This document shows positions 35,779 to 44,249 of a stretch of DNA of 64,000 nt, in pieces. Below the pieces are notes generated by a model. The model was not told the DNA's origin, did not search any database, and saw only the letters and a program-made list of their open reading frames with translations. The DNA is from Candidatus Melainabacteria bacterium (GTDB lineage Bacteria; Cyanobacteriota; Vampirovibrionia; Obscuribacterales; Obscuribacteraceae). Numbering within the stretch: position 1 is the stretch's first letter; each line of letters starts with the position of its first letter. The translations under genes and the position numbers were made by a program. The stretch covers positions 457,568 to 521,567 of the forward strand of contig QKMZ01000015.1 of assembly GCA_003242885.1 (NCBI GenBank). The letters run 5' to 3'.

Positions 35779-36297
35779 GTGAAGGCTTTCAAGAGAAGAG
35801 GGCAGTCGATAGTCGAACTGTGCGTCGGACTGATGGTTTTGGTCCCGATTGTACTTTTGGTCTTCGACCTCGCCGTCATCGTAATGGCAGTTCAAGTCAA
35901 CGATTCAACCTGCCGCGAAGCTGCCCGTGTCGCAGCCTCCGGCAATCTTGGCGACCTGGGTCCACCCAAGAGTTTGCCACTCAATGGTTCCGACATCTAC
36001 AAGCGCGCAGACGCGGTTGTAAAGCGGGCGAATACTCAGTCGGCTGGTATTCTTTCCAACTTCAAACTGCAGTCGGTGACGACTACTCCGCCTGAAGCGT
36101 CCATCGCAGCGACAATCACTTCTCTTGGTGTGACTGGTGGACCGGTGAGCGGCACAGTCACTGTAGTGACGACCGTGGAGGTCAGACCATTTCTGGTCAA
36201 GTATGCGTATAGCGGTGGCGCACCCTTGGTATTCCAGTCTGCGCAAAGCTTCCCGTTTACTTTTGTAGTGCCGAATTCAGCCAAGCTGACGCCGTAG
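35779..36297 (+). CDS. TadE-like pseudopilin/assembly protein
   Basis: A 172-residue protein with a short basic start, then GQSIVELCVGLMVLVPIVLLVFDLAVIVMAV: the Glu at the fifth position of the hydrophobic helix and the following NDSTCREAARVAASG match TadE/TadG-like proteins of the Flp/Tad pilus system. The remainder is a beta-rich extracytoplasmic domain rich in Thr and Val. A GTG start at 35779 with GAGG upstream is preferred over a TTG at 35761. No other tad genes are visible, so its machinery must be encoded elsewhere. Confidence 0.8.
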   Translation: MKAFKRRGQSIVELCVGLMVLVPIVLLVFDLAVIVMAVQVNDSTCREAARVAASGNLGDLGPPKSLPLNGSDIYKRADAVVKRANTQSAGILSNFKLQSVTTTPPEASIAATITSLGVTGGPVSGTVTVVTTVEVRPFLVKYAYSGGAPLVFQSAQSFPFTFVVPNSAKLTP

Positions 36298-36404
36298 GTT
36301 TTGCAAAAGAGGCTCTGCTCCCTGAGGAAGCATGGGCTCCTGCTCAAAACGCGTTGCGCAACTTACAACCTGAACGACTGCAAGAAGCAGCGAAAACAGA
36401 CACA

Positions 36405-36434
36405 ACAAAAGGGGCGACGCTTAAGCATCGCCCC
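36405..36434 (-). terminator. terminator of the rpmG-rplA operon, made from a REP-like palindrome
   Basis: Arms GGGGCGACGC (36411-36420) and GCATCGCCCC (36425-36434) with loop TTAA. Read on the minus strand, the hairpin is followed by TTTTGTTG, as expected for intrinsic termination, 37 bp after the rplA stop. One G-T mismatch in the arms. The sequence belongs to the repeat family seen in other spacers. Confidence 0.75.
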
Positions 36435-36471
36435 TAATAGTTTGTTTCGTCTGAGGTCTCAGCTACTTAGC

Positions 36472-37194
36472 TTATGCAGCCAGGTATTTGCCGAGTCCTT
36501 GCAGTGCAGCAACATCGAGCTTCAGTCCAGGACCCATTGTCGAGCTGAGGTAAACAGCTTTGATGTAGGTTCCTTTTACCGACGCCGGCTTCACTTTGTT
36601 GATGGTGTCAACAACAGCTGCCAAGTTCTTCAGAAGTTTGCCTTCGTCGAATGACAGTTTGCCGATTGCCATTTGCACCAGACCGCCATCTTTCTCAGCG
36701 CGGAAAGAAACCTTACCGGCTTTGAGTTCTTTGATGGTCTTAGCGATGTCGAAAGTGACGGTGCCATCTTTCGGGTTCGGCATCAAGCCGCGTGGTCCGA
36801 GGATTTTACCCATCTTGGAGAGCATGAGCATGGCGTCAGGAGTAGCGACCAGTTTGTCGAAATCCATGAAGCCTTCGCCGATTTTGGCGACGAGGTCATC
36901 GGCTCCGACTACGTCGGCACCGGCTTCGGTCGCTTCGGTCAGCTTCTCACCCTTGGCTACAACAGCGACGCGAACGTCTTTGCCGGTGCCGCCTGGCAGA
37001 TTAACTGTGGAGCGAATTTGCTGGTCATTCAGCTTGGGGTTGATGCCCAGTCTGAAATGCACTTCGACCGTGGGATCGAATTTGACAGTTTTTTCGTCCT
37101 TGAGAACCTTGAATGCTTCTTCTGCGGTCAAAGGATTTGGGTATTTCTCTTTGATTGCTTTCAAGGTCTTTTGGCGCTTGGTGAGCTTAGCCAT
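36472..37194 (-). CDS. rplA: 50S ribosomal protein L1
   Basis: A 240-residue L1 protein that builds the ribosomal L1 stalk and in many bacteria represses its own operon. Family blocks are clear: KFDPTVEVHFRLGINPKLNDQQIR, VNLPGGTGK, KMGKILGPRGLMPNPK and GTV near the middle. It ends with LQGLGKYLAA, an unusual Ala-rich end. It lies 38 bp after rplK. It is the last gene of this operon: rplJ and rplL do not follow, and a terminator closes the transcript. Confidence 0.98.
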   Translation of the reverse strand: MAKLTKRQKTLKAIKEKYPNPLTAEEAFKVLKDEKTVKFDPTVEVHFRLGINPKLNDQQIRSTVNLPGGTGKDVRVAVVAKGEKLTEATEAGADVVGADDLVAKIGEGFMDFDKLVATPDAMLMLSKMGKILGPRGLMPNPKDGTVTFDIAKTIKELKAGKVSFRAEKDGGLVQMAIGKLSFDEGKLLKNLAAVVDTINKVKPASVKGTYIKAVYLSSTMGPGLKLDVAALQGLGKYLAA

Positions 37195-37232
37195 GATCCG
37201 AGTTCCTTACTTCTTCTTCTTGTAATTTGTGA

Positions 37233-37655
37233 CTACTCTTGGACTGTGATGCCCATGTTGCGGGCGGTGCCTCTGACCATTGCTTCAGCGGCTTCAATGG
37301 TTGTTGCATTGAGGTCGGGCATTTTGATCTTGGCGATTTCGGTGATTTTTTCTTTGGAAACCGAACCAACTTTGGTCTTGTTCGGGTGAGAAGAACCCTT
37401 TTCGACATTCGCGGCTTTCTTCAGAAGTTCTGATGCCGGCGGCGTTTTCAGAACGAAGTCGAAAGAGCGATCTTCGAATACGGTGATTTCTACCGGTACG
37501 ATCGTCCCTGCCTTGTCCTGTGTCTTGGCGTTATATTCCTTGCAGAACTGCATGATATTTACGCCATGTTGACCGAGTGCAGGTCCAATAGGCGGCGCGG
37601 GGTTTGCTTTACCCGCTTGGATTTGCAGTTTGATTTTGCCAACTACCTTTTTCAC
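37233..37655 (-). CDS. rplK: 50S ribosomal protein L11
   Basis: A 140-residue L11, part of the GTPase-associated centre. The N-terminal KLQIQAGKANPAPPIGPALG block and the C-terminal RNA-binding domain with GTARNMGI are canonical. It precedes rplA by 38 bp and follows nusG by 68 bp, the usual order. Confidence 0.98.
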   Translation of the reverse strand: MKKVVGKIKLQIQAGKANPAPPIGPALGQHGVNIMQFCKEYNAKTQDKAGTIVPVEITVFEDRSFDFVLKTPPASELLKKAANVEKGSSHPNKTKVGSVSKEKITEIAKIKMPDLNATTIEAAEAMVRGTARNMGITVQE

Positions 37656-37723
37656 GGCCCTAGATCCTATATATGTCGAGAATTACTGATTTTATGGCAC
37701 ATTGGACATCCAATGCATCACTT

Positions 37724-38284
37724 TTAGACTTTAATAACCTGGTTGAACTCCAGCTCTACTGGGGTCGCGCGACCGAAGATGATGACTGACGCCTTGATTC
37801 GCTCGCGTTCGAGGTTGACTTCCGTTACCTCTCCTGTAAAGTCTGCGAACGGTCCGCCCGTAATACGAACGTAATCGCCCACCTTGACATCGATGACAGC
37901 AGGCTTTTTGCCTTTGACACCGGTGACGGCCATTTGCCGTCTCAATATCTTTCTGATTTCACCGTCCTGCACTGGGACTGGTTTCTTTCCTGCTCCAACG
38001 TACTTCGTTACTCCCGGTGCTTCTCTGACTACTCGCCAGGAATCGTCGTCCAGGATCATTTCAACGAATACGTAACCCGGGTATTCGCGCTCTTTCTTTT
38101 CAACGCGCTTACCGTCTTTGACCTTGGTCACCATCTTTTCCGGAACAATGACGCCGAAGATTCTATCTTGCGCATTCATCGTCATGATGCGCTTTTCGAT
38201 ATGCTCCTTCACTTTATTTTCGTGCCCGGATGCAGTTTGCACGGCATACCAACGCCTCTGTCCGTCACTGTTTATGAAAGCCAT
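37724..38284 (-). CDS. nusG: transcription termination/antitermination factor NusG
   Basis: A 186-residue NusG. The NGN domain begins RRWYAVQTASGHENKVKEHI and includes EYPGYVFVEMILDDDSW. The KOW domain carries VKVGDYVRITGGPFADFTGEV, then FGRATPVELEFNQVIKV at the end. It binds RNA polymerase and couples it to Rho or ribosomal protein S10. It sits between secE and rplK as usual. Confidence 0.98.
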   Translation of the reverse strand: MAFINSDGQRRWYAVQTASGHENKVKEHIEKRIMTMNAQDRIFGVIVPEKMVTKVKDGKRVEKKEREYPGYVFVEMILDDDSWRVVREAPGVTKYVGAGKKPVPVQDGEIRKILRRQMAVTGVKGKKPAVIDVKVGDYVRITGGPFADFTGEVTEVNLERERIKASVIIFGRATPVELEFNQVIKV

Positions 38285-38350
38285 CGTCCCTTACTTTCCT
38301 TTTTATTAGTACAAGCGACCTTGCACATAGTTCGAGGGTCTACCAATAAC

Positions 38351-38815
38351 CTAGTGGTGTAGCCCGACTCCGCCACCGTGCAATCTTGCCCAGTGTTCGA
38401 GCGGACCGAATATCGCGTGAGATAAAAACCAGTCAAAACCGAGAACTGCAACGGTGATCAATGCCACCAAGAAGAGCACACTGAGGGTTTCCTGAATAAC
38501 CTGTTGTCTACCTGGCCAGGTTATCTTCGTGAATTCGACAACTACGTCTTTGAGAAACTGGCGGATGTCTTTCAGTGACTCACCAAGTTCGATCTCGGTA
38601 TCGTCGATTGCCGCCTTCTTCTGTTCGCCCTTTTGATTCTTAGGCTTTTCGTTCTTATCTTTGCCTTTCGCGTCGTCCTTCACTTTCTTTTCCTTGGGCG
38701 CTTCGTCTTTCGCTTTTGCTTCGGCAGCGTCGTGACCCGATGACTCTTTCAGAACATCACCCTCCGTCAATTTTGTTGACGGGGTTGAGCCTTTATCTTT
38801 TTTCTCAGTAGACAT
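38351..38815 (-). CDS. secE: preprotein translocase subunit SecE with long charged N-terminus
   Basis: A 154-residue protein. The last 75 residues are SecE: an amphipathic helix and VVVEFTKITWPGRQQVIQET, then one membrane helix (LSVLFLVALITVAVLGFDW). The first 75 residues are an extremely Lys/Glu/Asp-rich, probably disordered extension absent from typical 60-residue single-helix SecE proteins. The last residues, HGGGVGLHH, are also unusual. ATG at 38815 is preferred; a TTG just before it is in frame. It lies between tRNA-Trp and nusG. Confidence 0.92.
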   Translation of the reverse strand: MSTEKKDKGSTPSTKLTEGDVLKESSGHDAAEAKAKDEAPKEKKVKDDAKGKDKNEKPKNQKGEQKKAAIDDTEIELGESLKDIRQFLKDVVVEFTKITWPGRQQVIQETLSVLFLVALITVAVLGFDWFLSHAIFGPLEHWARLHGGGVGLHH

Positions 38816-38871
38816 CAATATGTTTGGTCATCCGAAGTGAAGATGAAACTAAAGGACTGGCCTTAAAAATT

Positions 38872-38942
38872 CGCGCCTCCAAGGAATCGAACCCTGACTA
38901 AAGGTTTTGGAGACCTCTGTTCTACCATTAAACTAGAGGCGC
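38872..38942 (-). tRNA. tRNA-Trp (anticodon CCA)
   Basis: The minus strand folds as a tRNA: acceptor GCGCCTC pairs with GAGGCGC, discriminator G, D-stem with TTTAATGGTAGA, anticodon loop CTCCAAA giving CCA, T-arm GGTTCGATTCC. The 71-nt gene has no encoded CCA end. Its place between rpmG and secE is the common bacterial arrangement. Confidence 0.95.
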
Positions 38943-39106
38943 ATTTTGCACATTTACTCTGACCCGACCAGCCAAGGTCGGACAAAGTCAGAAGCCGGTC
39001 GGACACGTCATGTGCCAGTTGTCTTGAAATCCGAGAGGTCATCAACCTCTTTGGATCCTGGGCGTCGGGACTTCAAAGTCGAGCCCCTGCGTCCGACCGC
39101 TTGCGA

Positions 39107-39274
39107 TTAGCGCTTGGTTTCTTTGTGCTCGAGGTGCTGACGGCACCATTTGCAATACTTGTTGATGCTGAGTCTGTCCGGATCGTTCTTCTTGTTCTTC
39201 ATCGACGTGTAGTTGCGGCGTTTGCAAGTGCCACAAGCTAGCGTGATGATGATCCGGTCGTCCTTCTTGGCCAC
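39107..39274 (-). CDS. rpmG: 50S ribosomal protein L33
   Basis: A 55-residue protein starting at GTG 39274 and preceded by AAAGGGAG. The translation reads AKKDDRIIITLACGTCKRR, then NYTSMKNKKNDPDRLSINKY, CKWC and HLEHKETKR. The two Cys pairs (CGTC and CKWC) form the zinc site of the C+ type L33. It heads the tRNA-Trp/secE/nusG/rplK/rplA operon. The frame is hidden by a longer unrelated open frame on the same strand. Confidence 0.95.
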   Translation of the reverse strand: MAKKDDRIIITLACGTCKRRNYTSMKNKKNDPDRLSINKYCKWCRQHLEHKETKR

Positions 39275-39474
39275 GGCTTTCTACTCCCTTTCTAGCTCCC
39301 AACCGGCTAATTACAGCCTAGTGTGCATTGTCGATTGGTAATTGCGCGTTCAGCCGAAACTGAATCTTGTCTTTAGTGTTGCCGGTCTATGCTGCCGGTT
39401 TGAAACAAACGCTCGAAGTCAACAAAGTAAAAATTGACTGCTGCGTTGTCTGAAAAACCGCACAGACCAAAACG

Positions 39475-39528
39475 GCCTCCTGGGAGGCGTCAATGCAAAG
39501 TATATCTAACCAAGAAAAAATCTGTCAA
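39475..39528 (-). promoter_or_regulatory. promoter and 5' leader hairpin of the rpmG-rplA operon
   Basis: Minus-strand -35 TTGACA (39523-39528) and -10 TATACT (39499-39504) with 18-bp spacing. Transcription would start near 39492, leaving a leader of about 218 nt. An inverted repeat GCCTCC-TG-GGAGGC (39475-39488) falls at the very 5' end of that RNA. The rest of the leader has no recognised riboswitch. Confidence 0.65.
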
Positions 39529-39546
39529 CAATACTAGAATTGGGGC

Positions 39547-41268
39547 GTGTTACAAGCAATTACCCGACCTTCGTCCACCCTAAAACACTCGAAATCAAGC
39601 CGAATTCAACCGGCGAATTTAGCGGAAGTTAATACTCGTTCAGTGAGAAATTTCTCGATTACTTCCAGGTTTTCTGAAATAGTTGTCTCAAAACTGGCTC
39701 TGGCAGCGGCTTTTGGGGCAGTATTGCTGGCTTCTCTGTCCGGATGTGGAAACACCGGCGCTAGTTACGAGCCTGATACATTCCGCATCAATTTGCAGGC
39801 AGAACCCCCGAGTCTCGACTGGCAAACATCTACCGACTCGACATCTTTCGATGTCGTTTCCAACATCATGACCGGCCTGACCATGTACAACAACGACATG
39901 AAGTGCGAGCCGGGCTGCGCCGAGTCTTGGGAAATCCTGGACGGCGGTAAGCACTATCTTTTCCATTTGAGGAAAAATGCCCTCTGGACTGACGGAAAAC
40001 CCGTCACAGCCCACGATTTCGAATACGCGTGGAAACGCCTCTTAGATCCTGCGACCGCTGCTTCTTATGCTTTCTTCCTTTATGACATCGAAAATGCCTT
40101 CGAATTCAACTCCGGCAAAGTAAAGGATCCCAATCTGATTGGTGTGAAAGCGCTTGACGACTGGACGTTTTCAGTCAAACTCAAACGCCCGGCCGCGTAC
40201 TTCCTTTACTTGACTGCGTTTTGCTCCACATGCCCCTTGCGCAAAGACATCGTCGACAAATTCGGCGACCGTTGGACGGAGCCTCAAAACATAGTCACCA
40301 ACGGACCTTTCTCAGTGACCCTCTGGAAGCATGAGTACAAAATTGAGTTGACTTCCAATCCGAAATTTTTCGAAGGCGAGCCCAGGCTCAAGAAAATCAA
40401 GATGTTCATGATTCCAGAACAAGCCACGGCTTTTGGACTCTTCGAGAACAATCAGCTCGATTATGTAGACAATCGAAGCTTCCCGACCGCTGATGTCGAG
40501 AGCCTGCGCAACTCACCTATGTATCGCAACCTTCCATTGCTGCGCTGCAGCTATCTTGGCTTCAACGTCAAAAAGAAGCCCTTTGACGATAAACGTGTTC
40601 GCAAAGCGATTTCTATGGCAGTAGATAGAACTTTGTTTCCCAAAATCCTACGGCGCGGCGAAGCGCCTGCATTCACTTGGATTCCACCGGCATTGGAAGG
40701 GTATTCGGAAAATTCCAAAAGCGAATTCAATCCCGAAGCTGCCAGAAAACTTCTAGCGGAAGCCGGATATCCGAATGGAAAAGGTTTTCCTTCGACCAAA
40801 ATTCTCTATCCCCAAAGAGAAGACGCCAAGCTGGTTGTAGAGTCTGTACAAGAGCAGATAAAGAAGAATTTGAACGTTAAATTGCAGCTTGAGGTAAACG
40901 AATGGAAGGTCTATCTCGACATTCTGCACCGTGATCCTCCGCAGATGTTCAGACAAACCTGGGGTGCTGATTATCCAGATCCGGAGACGTTTATGAACGT
41001 CTTCACTACTCACAATGGCAACAATTACACGCAATGGTCGAATGCTCATTATGATGATTTGATCGACAGAGCTGCCGCCGAGCAAGATCAAAAAAAGCGA
41101 GCGGCGATGTATGCGGAAGGGGATCAGATGCTCTGCCAGGACGAGGTTCCTATTGTTCCGCTCTACTGGGCAACGCAAAATACAATGGTCAAACCGTGGG
41201 TTAAAGGAATTGGTTTTAACGCAATGGATCTGCAATTTTTTAGGAAGGTATACATAGAAAAGCCGTAG
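39547..41268 (+). CDS. peptide ABC transporter substrate-binding lipoprotein (OppA-like)
   Basis: About 573 residues if the GTG at 39547 is used; a GTG at 39643 would give a shorter, more normal leader. A lipoprotein signal (AAAFGAVLLASLSGC) places the lipidated Cys near residue 67. The mature part is a family 5 solute-binding protein: EPPSLDWQTSTDS, SWEILDGGKHYLFHLRKNALWTDGK-type core, DDKRVRKAISMAVDR, and DYPDPETFMNVF near the end. It captures peptides for the two permeases downstream. No ATPase gene follows, so the ATP-binding subunits lie elsewhere. Confidence 0.9.
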   Translation: MLQAITRPSSTLKHSKSSRIQPANLAEVNTRSVRNFSITSRFSEIVVSKLALAAAFGAVLLASLSGCGNTGASYEPDTFRINLQAEPPSLDWQTSTDSTSFDVVSNIMTGLTMYNNDMKCEPGCAESWEILDGGKHYLFHLRKNALWTDGKPVTAHDFEYAWKRLLDPATAASYAFFLYDIENAFEFNSGKVKDPNLIGVKALDDWTFSVKLKRPAAYFLYLTAFCSTCPLRKDIVDKFGDRWTEPQNIVTNGPFSVTLWKHEYKIELTSNPKFFEGEPRLKKIKMFMIPEQATAFGLFENNQLDYVDNRSFPTADVESLRNSPMYRNLPLLRCSYLGFNVKKKPFDDKRVRKAISMAVDRTLFPKILRRGEAPAFTWIPPALEGYSENSKSEFNPEAARKLLAEAGYPNGKGFPSTKILYPQREDAKLVVESVQEQIKKNLNVKLQLEVNEWKVYLDILHRDPPQMFRQTWGADYPDPETFMNVFTTHNGNNYTQWSNAHYDDLIDRAAAEQDQKKRAAMYAEGDQMLCQDEVPIVPLYWATQNTMVKPWVKGIGFNAMDLQFFRKVYIEKP

Positions 41269-41368
41269 GGACGATGCCCTTGCTCATCCGCCGCGAACGC
41301 CGGTGGGTCGCCCGCTTCGACATACATAAGCCGCCGCTACAATTAAACCTGGGGAGAGACGACGCCGA

Positions 41369-42289
41369 ATGTTGGCACTGCTGATTAAGAGAATGTTGAC
41401 TGCCATACCGGTACTACTGGTAGTGGCGACTCTAACTTTCTTTCTTATGCGTCTGGTGCCGGGCGGACCATTTGACGCTGACAAAAACCTGCCTCCAGCC
41501 ATCGTTGCCAACTTGAATGCGAAGTATCAGTTGGACAAACCGGTTGCTCAACAGTACGTTACTTATCTCTCCAGAGTTGTGCGGGGCGATCTAGGTATTA
41601 GCTACAAGTATTTAAATAGAACGGTTCGCGATATTCTCGGTGAAGCGATGCCTGTTTCTCTCCAGCTTGGTTTCACAGCTCTTGTCCTTGCCATCCTTAT
41701 CGGTGTACCCCTAGGCACTATCGCTGCCGTCAATCGAGGATCATGGATAGACGTAACAGCCATGTTTCTTTCCACCGCTGGTATTTCTGTTCCGGGCTTT
41801 GTCATCGGTGCATTTTTGATCTTCATCTTCGGTGTTTGGTTGAAAGTCTTGCCTGTTGCTCTGTGGGAAACACCCTGGCATATGGTTTTGCCATCATTGA
41901 CTTTAGCCTTTTCCCCAGCGGCATACCTGGCGCGTTTGACGAGAGCTAGCGTACTTGAAGTTCTGGAAAAAGACTGGGTGCGGACAGCAAGATCGAAAGG
42001 ACTTTCTCGTTGGGCGACGGTGATAAAACACACTTTGCGCAATGCTCTGGTTCCTGTCGTAACGGTACTTGGCCCTCTGACCGCGATATTGATCACCGGT
42101 TCGTTCGTTGTCGAATATCTATATGCAATCCCAGGCATGGGGCGCTTCTTCGTGACTGCGGTTACGAACCGCGACTACGATTTGATTATGGGAACGACTC
42201 TGGTTTTTGCTGCGCTTTTGATTGTCACTAATGCGATCGTTGATGTTGCTTATCAAATTCTTGATCCCCGCATGAAGGTGGAGGGATAG
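41369..42289 (+). CDS. peptide ABC transporter permease (DppB/OppB-like)
   Basis: A 306-residue inner-membrane permease with six helices. The N-terminal RMLTAIPVLLVVATLTFFLMRLVPGGPFD and the EAA loop (RASVLEVLEKDWVRTARSKG) that contacts the ATPase are characteristic of OppB/DppB. It ends with TAG immediately followed by the ATG of the next permease. GGGGAGAG upstream supports the start. Confidence 0.95.
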   Translation: MLALLIKRMLTAIPVLLVVATLTFFLMRLVPGGPFDADKNLPPAIVANLNAKYQLDKPVAQQYVTYLSRVVRGDLGISYKYLNRTVRDILGEAMPVSLQLGFTALVLAILIGVPLGTIAAVNRGSWIDVTAMFLSTAGISVPGFVIGAFLIFIFGVWLKVLPVALWETPWHMVLPSLTLAFSPAAYLARLTRASVLEVLEKDWVRTARSKGLSRWATVIKHTLRNALVPVVTVLGPLTAILITGSFVVEYLYAIPGMGRFFVTAVTNRDYDLIMGTTLVFAALLIVTNAIVDVAYQILDPRMKVEG

Positions 42290-43189
42290 ATGACGGCGTC
42301 TCTGAATACACCTGTGCAAGAACCTGTAAAAGCTGTCTCACGCGTGGAGTTAGCGTTCACCCGTTTAAAGAAAATCCCCAGTGCTTACATTGCATTTTGG
42401 GTCGTCTGTCTCATTTGTTTGTTGGCGATTTTGTCTGCTCTTGGTGTTCCACTTTCACCGTATTCTTTCGATCAAGCCACCGATGATCTATTAGTCGCGC
42501 CGTCGTTAAATCACATCATGGGCACCGATGAATTGGGGCGTGACCTCTTCGCCAGAGTGATCTACGGATCGCGGCTTTCCATTGCAATCGGTTTTGTGAC
42601 GGCGGGAGTCGCATTTATTCTGGGAACCACATATGGTGCTATCTCGGGATACTGCGGAGGCAAGGTCGACACACTCTTGATGCGTGGCGTTGACATTGCT
42701 TATTCACTGCCTGACTTGCTTGTAATGATTTTGGTTGGTGTTCTTGTCGGCAAAGGAACATTCGGAATTCTCTTTGCACTTGGACTGGTGAGCTGGATGG
42801 GCACGGCCCGATTGGTGCGCGCGCAACTGCTTCAGCTCAAAGAGGAAGAATTTATCGAGGCCGCAAGAGCCGCCGGACAAGATGGTTTTTCTATAGTCAT
42901 GAAACACTTGCTGCCCAACGCAATGGGGCCGATTATTGTCGCTCTCACTTTTACAGTTCCCTCTGCAATTTTGTCCGAGTCGACCTTGAGTTTCATTGGT
43001 TTGGGTTTGTCGGCACCTGAATGTAGTTGGGGGACTCTTGCCAGTGACGGCTGGCGCTCGCTGCGTTCTTATCCGCATCTTCTCGGTTTCCCAAGTTTGT
43101 TCATCTTTCTCACCGTTCTGTCTTTTAACTGCCTGGGCGATGGATTGCGTGATGTTCTCGATCCCCGCACAAGACTCTTCAAAGGCTAA
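42290..43189 (+). CDS. peptide ABC transporter permease (DppC/OppC-like)
   Basis: A 299-residue permease. The N-terminal helix is followed by the family signature HIMGTDELGRDLFARVIYGSRLS. The EAA loop is EEEFIEAARAAGQDGFSIVMKHLLPN. Near the end STLSFIGLGLSAPECSWGTL and DGLRDVLDPRTR are typical. The start codon directly abuts the DppB stop, so expression is coupled. Confidence 0.95.
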   Translation: MTASLNTPVQEPVKAVSRVELAFTRLKKIPSAYIAFWVVCLICLLAILSALGVPLSPYSFDQATDDLLVAPSLNHIMGTDELGRDLFARVIYGSRLSIAIGFVTAGVAFILGTTYGAISGYCGGKVDTLLMRGVDIAYSLPDLLVMILVGVLVGKGTFGILFALGLVSWMGTARLVRAQLLQLKEEEFIEAARAAGQDGFSIVMKHLLPNAMGPIIVALTFTVPSAILSESTLSFIGLGLSAPECSWGTLASDGWRSLRSYPHLLGFPSLFIFLTVLSFNCLGDGLRDVLDPRTRLFKG

Positions 43190-43385
43190 GCGTGAGGGGC
43201 TCGGCAACTGCGAAAAGCGATGGCTTGACGATGGTTGTACCTTCTACCTCCACATGCCCATATGGCAGCGGTGGCGAGGCTTCTCAGTGAAACTAAGACC
43301 AATGGCTAATAATTTAGTTTTTCAGCCATTAATAAAGGGTACATGGAATAACGTGAGTGTGGATTCAGGGGAGGGTGTGCTCGAA

Positions 43386-44234
43386 ATGACGCGCCGCGGC
43401 AGATTGCCGAGAATTTTTAGCCGAGCAGCTTTACTGACTTTGGCTCTGGTACTGCCTTTTGTGGCGTCCGTCACACCGGCACAGGCTGATGACAAGGGGT
43501 GGGTCCTGACTCAGAAGAGTCTGATGATGGGCGACATGTATTTATATGTCAGTCCCTCAGGCTTCAAGTTCGTCAATCCCAAAGCTGGAGTTAATTTCGT
43601 TACTCGTTCGCCGAACTGGGACGTGATTATGTTCAACGACCGCACCAAAGTCTGCTATTCGGCAACCCTGGACACTTTTAAAAAACAAGTGACAGCAAAT
43701 CTGCCCCAGCGCAGATCGGAGCTGGGCGCCGCCAACTGGCAAAAAGGTTCCGTGTCAAATATTGCAAATCTTAGAGCCACCCAGTATGTGATGTCGGATG
43801 CGGCTGGCGTGCAGGCGCGAGTCGCCGCCAGAAAGGGTCAGCGGGTGCAGCAGCATCTCAAAGGGGCGGATTACTGGGTTTGTGAGGACATTCAAGTTCC
43901 ACCGCAATTGGCTGACTTGCTTTCCAGCATGTATGGATTGCCCAATACATTAAATGTGCCGCTCCGGTTGAGCGTCACAACCGCCGAACAGGGCACCAAA
44001 ATGCAACTTGATACCTATCGCTCTCAAGCGTGTCCAATTCCGATATCTTATTATTCAATGCCCAGCGGTTATCGTCCGGTGAAGAGCAGCGTTGAAGTGA
44101 TGGCTGACGAGGACACCAAACAAATCATCGACGACATGGCTAAAGACCTCAGCAATGAAGGCGGAGGGAATAATAACAAGCCGATTACGAATGAGGACCT
44201 GGACCGCTTCCTGAATAAGTTCAAGAAGCGCTAA
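43386..44234 (+). CDS. secreted protein of unknown function
   Basis: A 282-residue protein with a Sec signal peptide (RAALLTLALVLPFVASVTPAQA, cleaved near residue 31). The mature part is beta-rich at first (GDMYLYVSPSGFKFVNPKAG, FNDRTKVCYSATLDTFKKQV), then has a charged region and ends in an acidic-to-basic tail (NEDLDRFLNKFKKR). No domain is recognised. The ATG at 43386 is preferred because of a GGGGAGGG site; earlier in-frame starts overlap the DppC gene. The sensor kinase starts 15 bp later, so it may be a signal-perception partner. Confidence 0.6.
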   Translation: MTRRGRLPRIFSRAALLTLALVLPFVASVTPAQADDKGWVLTQKSLMMGDMYLYVSPSGFKFVNPKAGVNFVTRSPNWDVIMFNDRTKVCYSATLDTFKKQVTANLPQRRSELGAANWQKGSVSNIANLRATQYVMSDAAGVQARVAARKGQRVQQHLKGADYWVCEDIQVPPQLADLLSSMYGLPNTLNVPLRLSVTTAEQGTKMQLDTYRSQACPIPISYYSMPSGYRPVKSSVEVMADEDTKQIIDDMAKDLSNEGGGNNNKPITNEDLDRFLNKFKKR

Positions 44235-44249
44235 ACGAGGAGATATTTT

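Noticed and set aside
38943..39106. A second tRNA between rpmG and tRNA-Trp
   Set aside because: GTCGGAC/GTCCGAC repeats and a small AGAGGT/ACCTCT hairpin are present, but no cloverleaf with a T-arm could be built.
39042..39302. An 86-codon minus-strand open frame over the rpmG locus
   Set aside because: It is out of frame with the clear L33 protein at 39107-39274 and its translation is Gln/His/Arg-rich nonsense.
42996..43385. N-terminal extension of the secreted-protein frame overlapping dppC
   Set aside because: It overlaps a conserved permease in another frame; the signal peptide starts at the ATG at 43386, which has its own ribosome site.
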